A stretch of DNA of 64,000 nt. It comes from Trema orientale (Eukaryota; Streptophyta; Magnoliopsida; Rosales; Cannabaceae). How positions within the stretch are numbered: the first letter of the stretch is position 1; the number at the start of each line of letters is the position of its first letter. Below are positions 25,139 through 36,243 of the stretch, in pieces. Both the position numbers and the translations under genes were made by a program. Below the pieces are notes generated by a model that was not told where the DNA came from, ran no database searches, and saw nothing but the letters and a program-made list of their open reading frames with translations. The stretch covers positions 398,977 to 462,976 of the forward strand of contig JXTC01000035.1 of the NCBI GenBank assembly GCA_002914845.1, given 5' to 3'.

Positions 25139-26130
25139 CGAGGTCTGACGAGGTAGCCAAAGACTTTGATGAGGTTATACTTAGCAAGAAACGAAGAAAA
25201 TAGGACGGCGAAGAATGCAGGAGAAGATAGATCGATTTAAGTTGGTTTTGTTATTTTGAGCCTTTGACCAAATGTACAGAATGCTTCTTCTTGCCGTCAT
25301 TATTTAGACAATGATCTATAAAGCTTTTGGATTTTGTGATAAACGTTGCTAGTGTCTTGAAGTTTCATGTAAAGAAAATCATGCATGGTTATTATATACA
25401 CTGACGGTAAGTTTTGTTTGGGTTTTCATTTTTGAGATGAAGATATAGGGTCAATGGCTGTTACATGGGTAGAATGGTATTGTTTCCTGGACAACCGGGG
25501 ATTGAATTCTCTTCGAATTAAATGAACAACCTCTTTTGATTTCCCAATTTCAGATTGCTTTTGGTTAGTTTAAAACTTTCTTCCTAGTATCTTACTTTTC
25601 TCATGGTCCTGACTGGTCATGTACCTCGGATCTAAAGTTTTTGTTTTCTTATTTGCTTTGGTGATGTACCCAGCTTTGGACATTTTAAATGCCCCTTTAA
25701 CTAATCAAAGATTCATACAAGTAGACTGCAAATTTTTTATGACCCAACTAATAAGAGACTATGCCAACGGAGTCTGATGATTAAAGGTCATTAATAATAA
25801 ATTAAAAGGTCGTTGGTGGTCTCACACATCCTAACAAATGGGATGTTGCCCTTAGATGTATTAATTGGCCAGAAGGCCATGTGTGCCCATGCCCGCAACG
25901 GCACTGGATCAGCCCAGACGCATCGGGCCTATGACTCACCCTTCGATAGCCTTTTTTTTTTGGGATTTGGACACTTATACATATTTTTCAAAAAATATTA
26001 TCAAATTTACGACCTTGCAAAAAATAATAAAAATTCCATACAACTTTTTTATGGCATTTTTCTAAATACTTTGAGAACTAGAAAACGCGGTAGCATTTTA
26101 GTAAATAAATCATCTTTTTTTTTATTTTAC

Positions 26131-26575
26131 AGGAAACTACAAAGATTTCTTGGAAACCAGTTTGGTTTCCTATTAGCGGAATGTCTTGTACGTAAGTAAA
26201 TCAGGAAACCACAAAAGTTTCTTATTAGCGGAATATCCTGTACATAAGTAAATCACAAGAAACCACAAATATTTCTTAGAAATTATTGTAGTTTCCTTTT
26301 TGTAGAATGCCATGTAGCTAAATAAATCACAGGAAACTACGAATGTTTCCTGTAAATTATCATGGTTTTCTTTTTGCAGAATTCCATATTTCTAAGTAAA
26401 TCACAAGAAACCACAAAGGTTTCCTAGAAACTATTGTAGTTTCTTTTAGCAGAATGACCTGTAGCTAACTAAATCACAGGAAACCAAGAAGGTTTCTTGG
26501 AAACTATCGTGATTTCCTTTTTACAGAATGCTATGTAGATAAGTAAATCACAAGAAACCACGAAAGTTTCTACTT
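26131..26575. repeat. Minisatellite, ~73-74-bp unit, seven copies
   Basis: Units begin with AGGAAAC or AAGAAAC at 26131, 26203, 26257, 26331, 26405, 26478 and 26552. Spacings are 72, 54, 74, 74, 73 and 74, so one unit has lost ~19 bp. Each unit carries GGAAACCACAAAGGTTTC, itself a partial dyad, then GAAACTATTGTAGTTTCC, another dyad, then GCAGAATGCCATGTAGCTAA and GTAAATCAC. It lies ~1 kb downstream of the DnaJ gene. No long open frame spans it. Confidence 0.9.
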
Positions 26576-26889
26576 AATTATCATTGAGCAATTTCATCGA
26601 GCATTTGGTGTGCAACAATTTCACTTCTAATAATTCTACACAAGTTCATGAACCACTTGTCTACTTCGAATGCTTTTGTGAATTATGGCATACATGAATG
26701 TATACATATCAGATAAAAGAAACGAAAACAATATGAAAAATATCAATTTTCAATATATCTCAAGTTAAAACAACTAAGCAAATACCTTATGGACTAATTC
26801 ATCATCAGAAAAATAAATAAGCCTCGACACTCTAGTTGTCTATATTTCAAATAACAAAATTAAAGCTAAAGAAACCGAAAAGAAAAACC

Positions 26890-27080
26890 ACAAAATGGAG
26901 GTCAAGCTCCTAGGTATCGTTCACAATCTTGGAAGAAGAAGAATATAAGACCCATCAAGAAGGTCTCGGGAAATCAAAGACGTTAAATTCTCATAGCTTT
27001 GAATCAATACCCATTGACCTATCTTGATCATCCTTGTATATACTCAGGACTTGGACAAGAGAGCTTACATCAGCTGCCAT
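26890..27080 (-). pseudogene. Decayed fragment resembling a CFL1-like WW-domain protein N-terminus
   Basis: On the minus strand from 27080 the frame reads MAADVSSLVQVLSIYKDDQD, then RSMGIDSKL and a stop. Shifting frame gives LTSLISRDLLDGS, and shifting back gives SSSSKIVNDT, a stop, then ELDLHF. That series of blocks, in that order, is how I recall the N-terminus of the plant family containing CURLY FLAG LEAF1-like WW-domain proteins: VSSLVRVLSGYKDD, then TALITRDLLGGSS, then QELDLDLHVP. At least two frameshifts and two stops interrupt it and the WW domain was not found, so it is a dead fragment. The block order makes chance unlikely, but the family match is from memory. A possible unrelated open exon (TTRVSRLIYFSDDELVHK) lies further along the same strand near 26840-26785. 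Confidence 0.55.
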
Positions 27081-27609
27081 TATTTAGGGCTTTACAAAGC
27101 TTCTTCTAAATCTTCCTATGCCTTTTTTGTCGAAAATAAGAGGAAATAAATAAATAAAGAAGTGAAATCTTATTGGAAGGGAGTAAAAAGTGCTCAAAAG
27201 AATCAAGTATGTAAGAAAAAGGAGTTTATAAAGTATTAAGCAAATTTGGGTATTTTTCAACAAAAAGACCGTATAGAAATAAATGAGCTAAGTAAGACTG
27301 TATTATTGGTATTCTTTTTCAAAAAGAAGTGCTAGGTGTCTTTTTCCCTTTTTTTTTTTTCAATAAGAAATGTCTATTTTTTCACATCAATTTAAAAATA
27401 GCCATTTTTTATACCTACTTAATAAATGGCATTTTTTTAATTTTATTTTGCTAAATGGCCGCTTTTTAGTATATCAATTTTATATAAAATATATCAATCT
27501 TATGTTTTTATATTAATTTTATGTATATTATATCAATTCTTTTATTAGTATATCAATTTTAGCTTCTTACAAAATTCTAAGCTCAAAGTACAAAAAAATT
27601 AAAAATCTC

Positions 27610-27830
27610 AGGTGGGTTGAATTTTTTGAAAATCCTAGACTGATTTAGAAAACATCACCTTTTAATGGTTATTTTAGAAACATAATTTTAATAAATATTT
27701 ATAATAATACCATTTTTTCAACAAAATTGGTATTTTTCAATGGTATCGAGGTAATTAGTCAAGTTACCTCAGATAACTTGACCGGTTACTTCAATTATCT
27801 CATCATTAGTAAAAAATACTTTTTAAAAGT
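27610..27830. repeat. Dispersed repeat, related to 18270-18490
   Basis: Diverged second copy of the unclassified repeat at 18270-18490, with the same block order and no coding potential. Confidence 0.5.
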
Positions 27831-28707
27831 GGTATTTTTCTAATTATAATCCGGGATTTTGTAAACAATTTCAAAATATTAATTTTTCAATATTTTTTTA
27901 AAAATTACAATAAAAAATTAAATTTCCTCTATCAATTTTATTTTAAAATATATCAATTTTGACGGTGTGATATTGATATATTTCTTATAAAACTAATTTA
28001 TGAATATATATTTTTTCGATAAATTCAGCCATTTCTTAATAGTATTTGAAAAACAAACATTGTTTAAATAATGAACCAAAATTCGGTCATTTGGATAAGA
28101 AATCCATTTTGTTTTTAGTTTCTTATTTTATAAAAAATGAAGTTAATAAAGTACTCAAATATCTTTTTTTTTAGGTGATTAGGCAACGTAACAGTTTGAG
28201 TGGGTAAGTCTTTAACCTTAGCAAATTTTTTTTTTAAATTTATTTTTTGCCTATAGCATTCTTTGCTATAAAGTTCCAAATTAGACCATGGTTTCTCCAA
28301 CTAGTTGAGTTTTTTCAACTAATTAATTAGTTGAGGACTTGCGGTTTTGTCTACTAACTTGCTGCAGTTTAACTATTGAATGGTTGAGTTTTGTCAACTG
28401 ATTAGTTGAGTTTTAATGACCAACTTGTTGATATTTAAAACTGTAATAAGGGTATTTTTGATAACAATAAAAACAAAAAGATATTTATTTAACTATTATA
28501 TAATAAAAGCTAAATTTTAGAACTATTATTTAAGAGTCAACAGAAACTAGCAAAATTCGAACTGATCGTCATACCCGAATTCACCTAACCCAAAATTTTG
28601 GCTAAATTTATTAAACCCAAAAATTCGGGTAATAACCGACCCGACATGTGCGTTTTCGGATCGGACTCTGTTGCTGCCTTTAACTTAAACCCTTAAAATA
28701 AAAAAGA

Positions 28708-28743
28708 CAAAAAAAAAACAAAAACAAAAACAAAAACAAAAAC
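28708..28743. repeat. (AAAAAC)n microsatellite
   Basis: Run of A5C units with an A-rich left end. Confidence 0.85.
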
Positions 28744-29181
28744 CTATCTATTTCCCTTTATATATTTGGTGTCTATAATTATTATTTCTCTTTGTTTATT
28801 TTCTTTTATGTTTCTATGTTTATGAGATTATATACTGTGCATTGTGCAAATAGCCAATTATGCATAAAATAGAAAAGAAAAAAAATCAAGATTGTTTATT
28901 ATGTGCCACAAAGGTAAAAAGCTTTTATACTTTGTAAAAAGTTAAAAAAAAGAATGAGTTTAAAAATAAGCCTTTGGGAAAAGGCCCAAATAACCTCTAA
29001 AAAGCTTGGCCTAGATCTGACTTTTTTAAGAAAAATGGGCCATAATTGATTTTTATCACTAAAAAGGCCCGAACCTAAAACTGTCCAAAACAGCACACCA
29101 AATCTGACCCGACCATACCAGACCGAATATTGACCTATCTGAAAAGCCGACTCTCTTTGGTTTAGTTATAGTTACATACTT

Positions 29182-29353
29182 GGGGATGGCTACGGTAGGG
29201 GCGTCCCTACGTAGGGTCATGCCTTAATTATCGTTGGATGGGAATCTGTGGGGAATAACGGGAATCTGTGGAGAATCTATTTATATACAGATTCCCATCC
29301 AACGGTGAATAGACAGGGCCCTACGTAGGGGCACCCCTACTGTAGACGCGCCC
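29182..29353. mobile_element. Mutator-like foldback MITE with 9-bp target duplication
   Basis: The 172-bp element is flanked on both sides by TACATACTT (29173-29181 and 29354-29362), the 9-bp duplication typical of Mutator-like transposons. Its ends are inverted copies (GGGGATGGCTACGGTAGGGG against GGGCGCGTCTACAGTAGGGG), and the interior also pairs: CCCTACGTAGGG and GTTGGATGGGAATCTGT each meet a complement. There is no coding capacity, so it is non-autonomous. The perfect duplication suggests a fairly young insertion. Confidence 0.88.
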
Positions 29354-29559
29354 TACATACTTTTATATACCCGAACTCGAATACCCGATTACCCGAAGCT
29401 TGACCAGATGTGCACCCATATTATTATTTATAAAAAAGACCCAAAAATAATAAGGATGACACTTCGTTCGAATTTTTAAAAATAATATAAAAAATATGAC
29501 ATTCCCAAAATAATTATTTTTCTATATAACATTCAGTGACATTTTTAAAAATATTTTGG

Positions 29560-29830
29560 TTACTGAAAATCGAGAAACTAATTTAGTTGTTGGAAACCAG
29601 TCTAGTTTCTTGTAACTAATAACCAGATACTAAAGAAACAAATTGGATTATTGGAAACTAGAAACAAAGGTTATTGAGAACTAGAGAAAAACGTTACTTT
29701 AAACTAATTTAGTTTATTAGAAATTTGGAACCAATTTGGTTCCTAGAAACCAAATTAGAATCTCAGTTTCCATAAGCTAAATTAGTTTATCGGTTTCTAA
29801 TAACCAAAATATATAGAAAAATGATATAGA
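29560..29830. repeat. Degenerate GGAAACC/GGTTTCC-rich repeat tract
   Basis: Many short blocks such as GGAAACCAGTCTAGTTTCTT, GGAACCAATTTGGTTCC and ATCGGTTTCTAATAACC recur in both orientations, giving local dyads. It recalls the dyads within the 26.1-kb minisatellite but has no regular period. Origin unknown. Confidence 0.5.
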
Positions 29831-30879
29831 TTATCGTATAGAAAAATAATTATTTTAGAAAGATCGTATTTTTAATATTATTTTTAAAAACTTAGGTGCA
29901 AGTGTCCAAATCTCAATTAATAAATAATGTCGGCATATAAGGCTAAACAGGCTGCAGCCTGCTTTGGGCCTCACATATTATTATAATGACAATTAATTGA
30001 CATGTTTAGTTAGTAGTTACTTTTTCTTTTTTTTTTTTTCCTACAAAAATTATAAAAATAAAAAATGGGATTTTTACACCGAGAAGGTTTACTAAGGCTC
30101 TCACGGTGATAAAATATGACTCATCCATAATTGTTACTAATATTAGTTCTCATTATCATGTCAAACATTTAAAATTACTAATTAAATACCCCAAATTGCT
30201 TCTACTGTCACTGTCACTGCAGCACTCTGCCAATACCGCAAATCCCAATCCCAGACACATCTCCTCCCCTATGCTTTTTCAACTGTGGTCTAAATACTTC
30301 GATCGACAATCCCAACTAAATATTATAAAAATTTATATTTTGTCATTTTTTTTGTCACGTATTTCAAAAAAGAGTCAAAATTAATAATATGCAAAAAAAT
30401 ATCTACTCAATTCTGATTAAAATTAGATTCAATGTTAAGTTATCAGATTTGACAGAAATAGATTAGCGAGCTGAATTACTCAATTGTTCACATTCATTAG
30501 CAATATCATCAACATCTTTGTTCCAATTTTCAGGATTTGTCATGTTACGTAGTGGAACTTATGTACCTCTATATCTTCTCATATAATCGGAAAAAAAAAA
30601 ATATTAGATATATGAATGTGATTTTTCAAACAGTTGAGATTAATTTCTTTCATAATTGAAAGAGAAATCAAATATATATATAAATATATAACTTGAGCCA
30701 AAAAAACTATATATATATATGAAATTAAAAGAGCAGTGCTATATATATATTCATCTCAAATGCAATAAGATATTACTCACATATTAGGAGTACTCTCATC
30801 ATTGTTGAGTATTAGTTTCCATAATTGCCAATTAATTTAGTTGCACTAATAAGAATCATTATACTGTTAGCCAAAGTAT

Positions 30880-31450
30880 GTACATATAACATATAAAATA
30901 ACAAATAAAATACTGGAAATTCAATAACAACAATACAACGAGCAATTAACAGAATACAAATGAATAAAATAACAAGAAGATTAATACAAATGAACAACAA
31001 TACCAAATCAACAGAATACTCAATAACAACAACAATACAAAATTCAATAACAACAACAATACAAATGAACAAAATAATAAGAACAATACCAAATCAACAG
31101 AACACTCAATTACAACGAGCAATCGAGGCTTGTGTACCACACAATCTCATTAAAACAGATTCGCTTCCTCTAACTGGGTGCTTGAGGTTGTTAGGCGTCT
31201 GTCTCCCAGGATACAACAATCGATGAATGGCGATTGTTGCACCACAAATGCTACTCTAACGAATCGAATATATGCCCAATTTCTATCATACTGAAGCCTA
31301 TACTCTAGAAAGGATTTTAAGAAGAGAGAAATAAGAGAGATTTCTTCTATAAAAGAGTTCTTCCGTATATATTTTCCTGAAGGGAGGATGAGTTAATTTA
31401 TAGGCTTTATATATGAGCTGTTACAAATTTGGAATTAACTAAGATTTAAT
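30880..31450 (-). mobile_element. LTR fragment, Ty1/copia-type
   Basis: On the minus strand, ATATATAAAGCCTATAAA-type promoter sequence is followed by GTTGTATCCTGGGAGACAGA, CACCCAGTTAGAGGAAGCGA and GTGTGGTACACAAGCCTCGA. The same ordered motif set occurs on the plus strand in the copia 3' LTR near 56.57-56.67 kb, which supports an LTR. The far side runs into ~150 bp of A- and C-rich imperfect repeats (AACAACAATACAAATGAAC). No coding parts are attached. It is broken and old; borders are approximate. Confidence 0.6.
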
Positions 31451-31665
31451 TTCAAATAAAACATTTTACACAAAACCTTTAAGCATTTAGAAACCGATTA
31501 GTTTTCTAAACAAATTTAATCTAAACTAGATTAAATTTTATAACTCATTCTAAAAATGTTTTACACAAAAAAATGTTTAAGTATGACATTTTTCTAAACA
31601 AATTTAATCTATATTAGATTGAATTTTGTAACTCTAAAACAAAATTGACAATTCTAGAAAAGAAT

Positions 31666-31967
31666 ATTATCACTTTTATACCATGTATTTTGACACTTAA
31701 TTCAAATTATACTTTATATTTTGGTTATTATCAATATTGATCTTTAGATTTGAAAATTATTACAAATTTATACATTGACACCAATTTAGAGCAGTTCATT
31801 TACCAAGATGATTTAAATGATATCTTGGTAAATTAACTGCTCTAAATTGGTGTCATGGTATAAATTTGTAATAAATATTAAATCTAAAGGTCAATGTTGA
31901 TAATAACCAATACAAAATATATAAATCGAACAAAATATCAAAATACAAAGTATAAAAATAATACTAT
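31666..31967. mobile_element. Foldback MITE, ~145-bp arms
   Basis: A nearly complete hairpin centred at ~31816. The left arm from ACTTTTATACCATGTATTTTGA through CCAATTTAGAGCAGTT and ACCAAGAT pairs with ATATCTTGGTAAATTAACTG, AATTGGTGTCATGGTATAAA and TCAAAATACAAAGTATAAA. The loop is only about ten bases. Non-coding. The target site was not resolved. Confidence 0.85.
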
Positions 31968-31999
31968 CCATTTTAAAAACTCAAAAAATTAATCTGGTC

Positions 32000-33600
32000 T
32001 GACAATTTCATTTTTTCAACATATAGTTCCCTTAAAAAAAAATCATTATACTACCCCAATTTTCATCCATTAATCATTGACGTATGAGTTGTTTCAATTT
32101 ATTTATTATTTATTATTTTACTTTGTCCCAATAATTTTGAAAGTTATAAAACTGGCTATAACCTATGTATTACTTTTTAGGTAGTAGCTTTAGCTGCCAG
32201 GAGACGTTTGACTTTCTTAAGGGGGGGCCTTTTGTAGTTTCTTGATCACAATATGTAACCTGCGGGTGTACATATGGAATCTAGCATTCTTCCAAGTCCC
32301 AGCTTTTCCAATTCTAAAGCCGAAAAGATGGTTGGAACTGGAAACCTATCGTCAATACACAAATACATATACAAAATTTTCCTTTTATTTATTTATTTTT
32401 AATTTTATAATCATATTAGCAATAAAGAATATTAGGGTTTTAAACAGCGTGTCTTCACAGCAGGCCTGACTTCAACTCTCTCGACTTGAGATGGAGAATC
32501 TTTGGAGCATTAATTCTTTAGGAGACCAATAGTTCTGTTCATATTTATGACTGACTCGTAAATAAGTACTAAAGACCGTCATGCGACTCCAAAATAGTCC
32601 AACGAAGTTTCATGGGCAAATTCCTCACTAGCTAGGTCATGTTCAAGGAACTTGGTATATTAATTATACAAGACAACATTCTAGAAGAAAAAAAAAAAAA
32701 AGGGCAAAAGTAAAGACTATATAATGTAGTGCGCGTGGACTGTGGAATCTCATGCATTTGAATTTTCGTTCATGAAAAAAATAAAAATATATTTGCTTGC
32801 ATTGTTGTAGGAGACTGTCCAGCTACTCTCCTAGGGGTGTTTCTGTAACTGTAATTCTATTGGTTAATTTTTCCTTTATCTTAATATTTAACGTGTTAAT
32901 TTTCTGTTTAACACTTGGCTTTAGGGAAAAATTAGTATGACTATCTGCCAAAATTCTTGTTACGTAATAAATTGAATTTGCACTATTAATATATTAGAGG
33001 TGCAATTCGAACTTTCAAGTTGATGATTCGTATAGTGCACTGATGACAAATTACCATTCAATATCTAGACAGTCTTTAAGTTATAGGATTCATAATATAT
33101 AGGGACATGGTGAGTAATGATGTTTCCTATACGACATGCAATTACTCTAGCTCTTGAACATTTTAATGTATTTAATATATATAATATATATATATATGTG
33201 TGTGTGTTTTTCTATTCTGAAAAGTAATGTATTTAATATCTTAATAATAACAGTATAAAAGTATAAAAAGAATAAGCCACGCGACATATAATGTAGATCG
33301 AAATTTATTTATATTAGTCACATCCTTTCAGTTCTTCAAAAGGTGATCCACCAAGAGAGGGGAAAGATTAATGTAATTGAATAAAGTTTTGGGAAAGAAA
33401 AGCAATTTCACAAAAAATAAATAAATTAAACTAAAAATATTCGGAGTCAAAATGCAATTTCACAAAAATATATTCTACTAAAAAGACAGAGTTGTCCCTA
33501 TCTTAGAGCCGGGCCCATATTTTGGTCGTTAAATATAAAGTGAAGGTAATTTATGAAGGAAGTTATAAGCATCTGGACAACGCCTCTAACTTCTTCCCAA
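32000..33600. other. Intergenic spacer and upstream region of the TPP gene
   Basis: No gene recognised. Contains a GGGGGGG run near 32221, a TA/TG dinucleotide stretch near 33178-33208 and otherwise AT-rich sequence. The last few hundred bases presumably include the TPP promoter. Confidence 0.4.
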
Positions 33601-33630
33601 ATTAAAACCCCTTTTCTCCTCTCTTTTTTC

Positions 33631-33638
33631 TATAAATA
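33631..33638 (+). promoter_or_regulatory. TATA box of the TPP gene
   Basis: A good TATAAATA lies in a pyrimidine-rich context. About 30-60 bp downstream comes a (TC)n-rich leader and, at 33816/33817, a consensus AG|GTAAGT donor. This is the best promoter upstream of the trehalose-phosphatase gene, although the CDS is 5.9 kb away. Confidence 0.55.
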
Positions 33639-34187
33639 AACCCCACTCCCAACCCTTTTAATTTCCCTCTCCCACTTTTTCTCATTCTCTCTCTCTCTCT
33701 CTACAATATTTTCTCTTTCTTTCTGACATTTTCTCGACCTCCAAACGCGCTCTCTCCTTCCTTCACTGCAATATTAAAGCAAGCAAGAAGGAATATCTTG
33801 AGACATTTACTTTTAGGTAAGTAATTTGGATTGTTGTTTTTCAAGCATTTCAAGAATTGAGCTTTGCATGTTAATCATTTCTAGAAAAATCTCCATTTTC
33901 TCTTCGTGATTTTGTCTTGCTTTTGTTTTTTCTTTTTCCATCTAATTACTCCTTCTCAATCCTAGTCTGAAATGTTTTCAAGTTTCTCTTTTTTTTTATT
34001 ATGGTAATTAGTTGTTCGTAACCTATATAATTATTTTGAGTTTCTTTTTTTTTTTTTAAGTAATTTATTTAGAAGGCAAAAATAAGATTTTCAAGGCAAA
34101 ATATATGCAAACGAAAAAAACAGTTGGGAATTTGGGATCGTTGTTTTTGACCTCCAAACGATTTTATGCTTCTTCAAGACGCGATTT

Positions 34188-34265
34188 CTACACGCGTGGC
34201 TAAATCCTTCCCGGTTTTTAAGGTTTTTTCGGTGACTAATTGATGGCGCGTTACATCACGCGCCA
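34188..34265. promoter_or_regulatory. Cluster of CGCG boxes in the TPP leader intron
   Basis: Within ~80 bp are CACGCGTGG, GGCGCGTTAC and ATCACGCGCC, three matches to the (A/C/G)CGCG(C/G/T) box bound by CAMTA calmodulin-binding transcription factors. The last two form an exact 7-bp dyad (GGCGCGT, six-base gap, ACGCGCC). In an otherwise AT-rich intron this stands out. Binding is inference. Confidence 0.35.
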
Positions 34266-35323
34266 CTTAGATCGTTGTTCTTAGTTTTGCCCTTTTTTGG
34301 CTCGTTGGAGATACTCGTCGTGTAGCTCTCTTTCGGTTACTCTTAGTCTTGTCCCGCTTTTGTAGAGAATGTTCCGTTTTGACCGTACACGTGTTCTTTT
34401 TCCAGAATCAATGGGTCCCACACCTTTGACTGGGCCAGGAGGCCCACTTGACCGGACATAATTGTAGAATTCTATAGCTCAAAAAAGATTTCCCCAACTA
34501 ATATTCGGCTATTTTCTTTCCAAAAACAATATATATATGTTAGGCTATTAACATTTCTTCATTATTATACATGTTTTTTCAATATTTTTTTTTTGTGTGC
34601 TTATGCTAATGGAACCTTAAATGCCGATGTAAAATAGAATATACTGATAAATAAACTAAAGAAGAAATTCAATTACTTGTATCGTTTGACAAAAATATTA
34701 GCAAATAAATAAAAGCATTAGTTATGTGATACTATTTTAATAACAAGCACATGGGATGAACCTAGTTATATTAATGTGTAGTTTAAGGTATTCCTCAACC
34801 TATAATGTCTATTATGGTATTAATTCTTAATTATTAATAACAGACAATATTAATATACTAAGTACTATTTACTTTTACGCTAAAAAAGCGAAAAAGGTTT
34901 TACAAAGGATGTCTTCAACTACCTCGTTAAAATCAGATCCTCCAACAACCGACAGCAAGACAAGTCGGTGGGAGATGCCACGTGTAAGGTGGAGATTGCT
35001 TTGTCTTAGTCAGTTGCGGACCTTCATGAACTTGAACTCGATTTGTTTAAGTAAAACAACTTTTACCGAATTAAAAAAAAAAAAATGTAAAACAACTTTT
35101 ACCTGAAAAACGGTTTTGCACGTAGTTTGGTGACAACTCTCTATCATTATAGCCAAATTTGCATGCACTCTACCTACCTCAGCCTTTTAAATTATAACCT
35201 TTTTTTCAATATTACCAAAAAATTTCAGTGGGTATTCGTGCTTATTTTTTAAGATGTTGTTAGTTATAATTTTTGCTTTTTAGAAAAAAAAATGTTATAG
35301 ATTATTATTTTCAACAAATGAAC

Positions 35324-35345
35324 ATATATATATATATATATATAT
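35324..35345. repeat. (AT)11 microsatellite
   Basis: Uninterrupted AT run within the proposed TPP leader intron. Confidence 0.9.
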
Positions 35346-36212
35346 GATATTTTCTTTCATATTCTTCTCTCTAATTCATATACTTTGTAATTAACATGCA
35401 GAAAATTTCACAACTTAAATGCTTATATTTATTAGTTAATTCGAGAAATGATTATATAGCTGTCTTGTATCTATCTACCTAGCTATCCCATTTTGGACTA
35501 TATACAGACGATTTCCACAAAATTTTAATGATGTGAAATATATTAATTAAGAAATAAGTAGAACTTACAGTGTTCCTTCCGTAAGTAGCACCAACGGAAT
35601 ACATGGAAATTAGTCGAAAATGTGAACCGAAACTAGCTATGACTGACGTCCGATTTTATTAGATAAGAAATTAAAACCACTCTCTATTTTATTAGACACT
35701 AGTCATTGGACCGCAAAGCACTACTAAAACAGACATTCATTGGCGAGCTCTTCTCCTTTTTGTTCTGTTTGGTTATATATATACGTATATAATATGTAAT
35801 AAAGATATTATAATATATCAGTTTACCTCGAGGTAGTTTCTTTACTTATAGGGATTGAACACTTTGTCCTATGTATAATGTCCTGTTCTAGCTGCTTCTA
35901 AGTGCATGGTGGTACTTCTTCCTCTTTTGGTCTAAATAAGCCGTGTCTAGGCCGTTTCCTACTGTCTTCTTAACAAAATCCAAATATCCAAAATAAAGCT
36001 TATGGGATCAACCACCTTACAGGTCGACACGTGATATCGGTAGTTTTCACTTCTTGTCCAAAATAATTGATTTATTTCAAAAAAAAAAAAAAAACAATGA
36101 AAGAAATCTTTTTTCTTTCCTGTTCACACTTAGATTAAGAAAGTCAATGTTTACTTTTTCTTTATAGTTTATAATTGCTATAATACACGTGTTTCATTTT
36201 TATATGTGGGAT

Positions 36213-36216
<4 letters not shown>

Positions 36217-36243
<27 letters not shown>
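36217..36243. repeat. (CT)13 microsatellite
   Basis: Uninterrupted CT run within the proposed TPP leader intron. Confidence 0.95.

Noticed and set aside
25813-26199. 128-codon open frame downstream of the DnaJ gene
   Set aside because: It runs into the minisatellite and has no domain; composition fits chance.
26131-26575. Regular repeats considered as a CRISPR array
   Set aside because: The whole 73-bp unit is repeated with no unique spacers, in a plant nuclear setting.
30106-30384. 92-codon frame on +
   Set aside because: AT-rich, no domain, no gene structure nearby.
34909-35106. 65-codon frame in the TPP leader intron, locally less AT-rich
   Set aside because: A neighbouring frame looked briefly exon-like (DKSVGDATCKVEIALS) but stops at once and matches no family I know.
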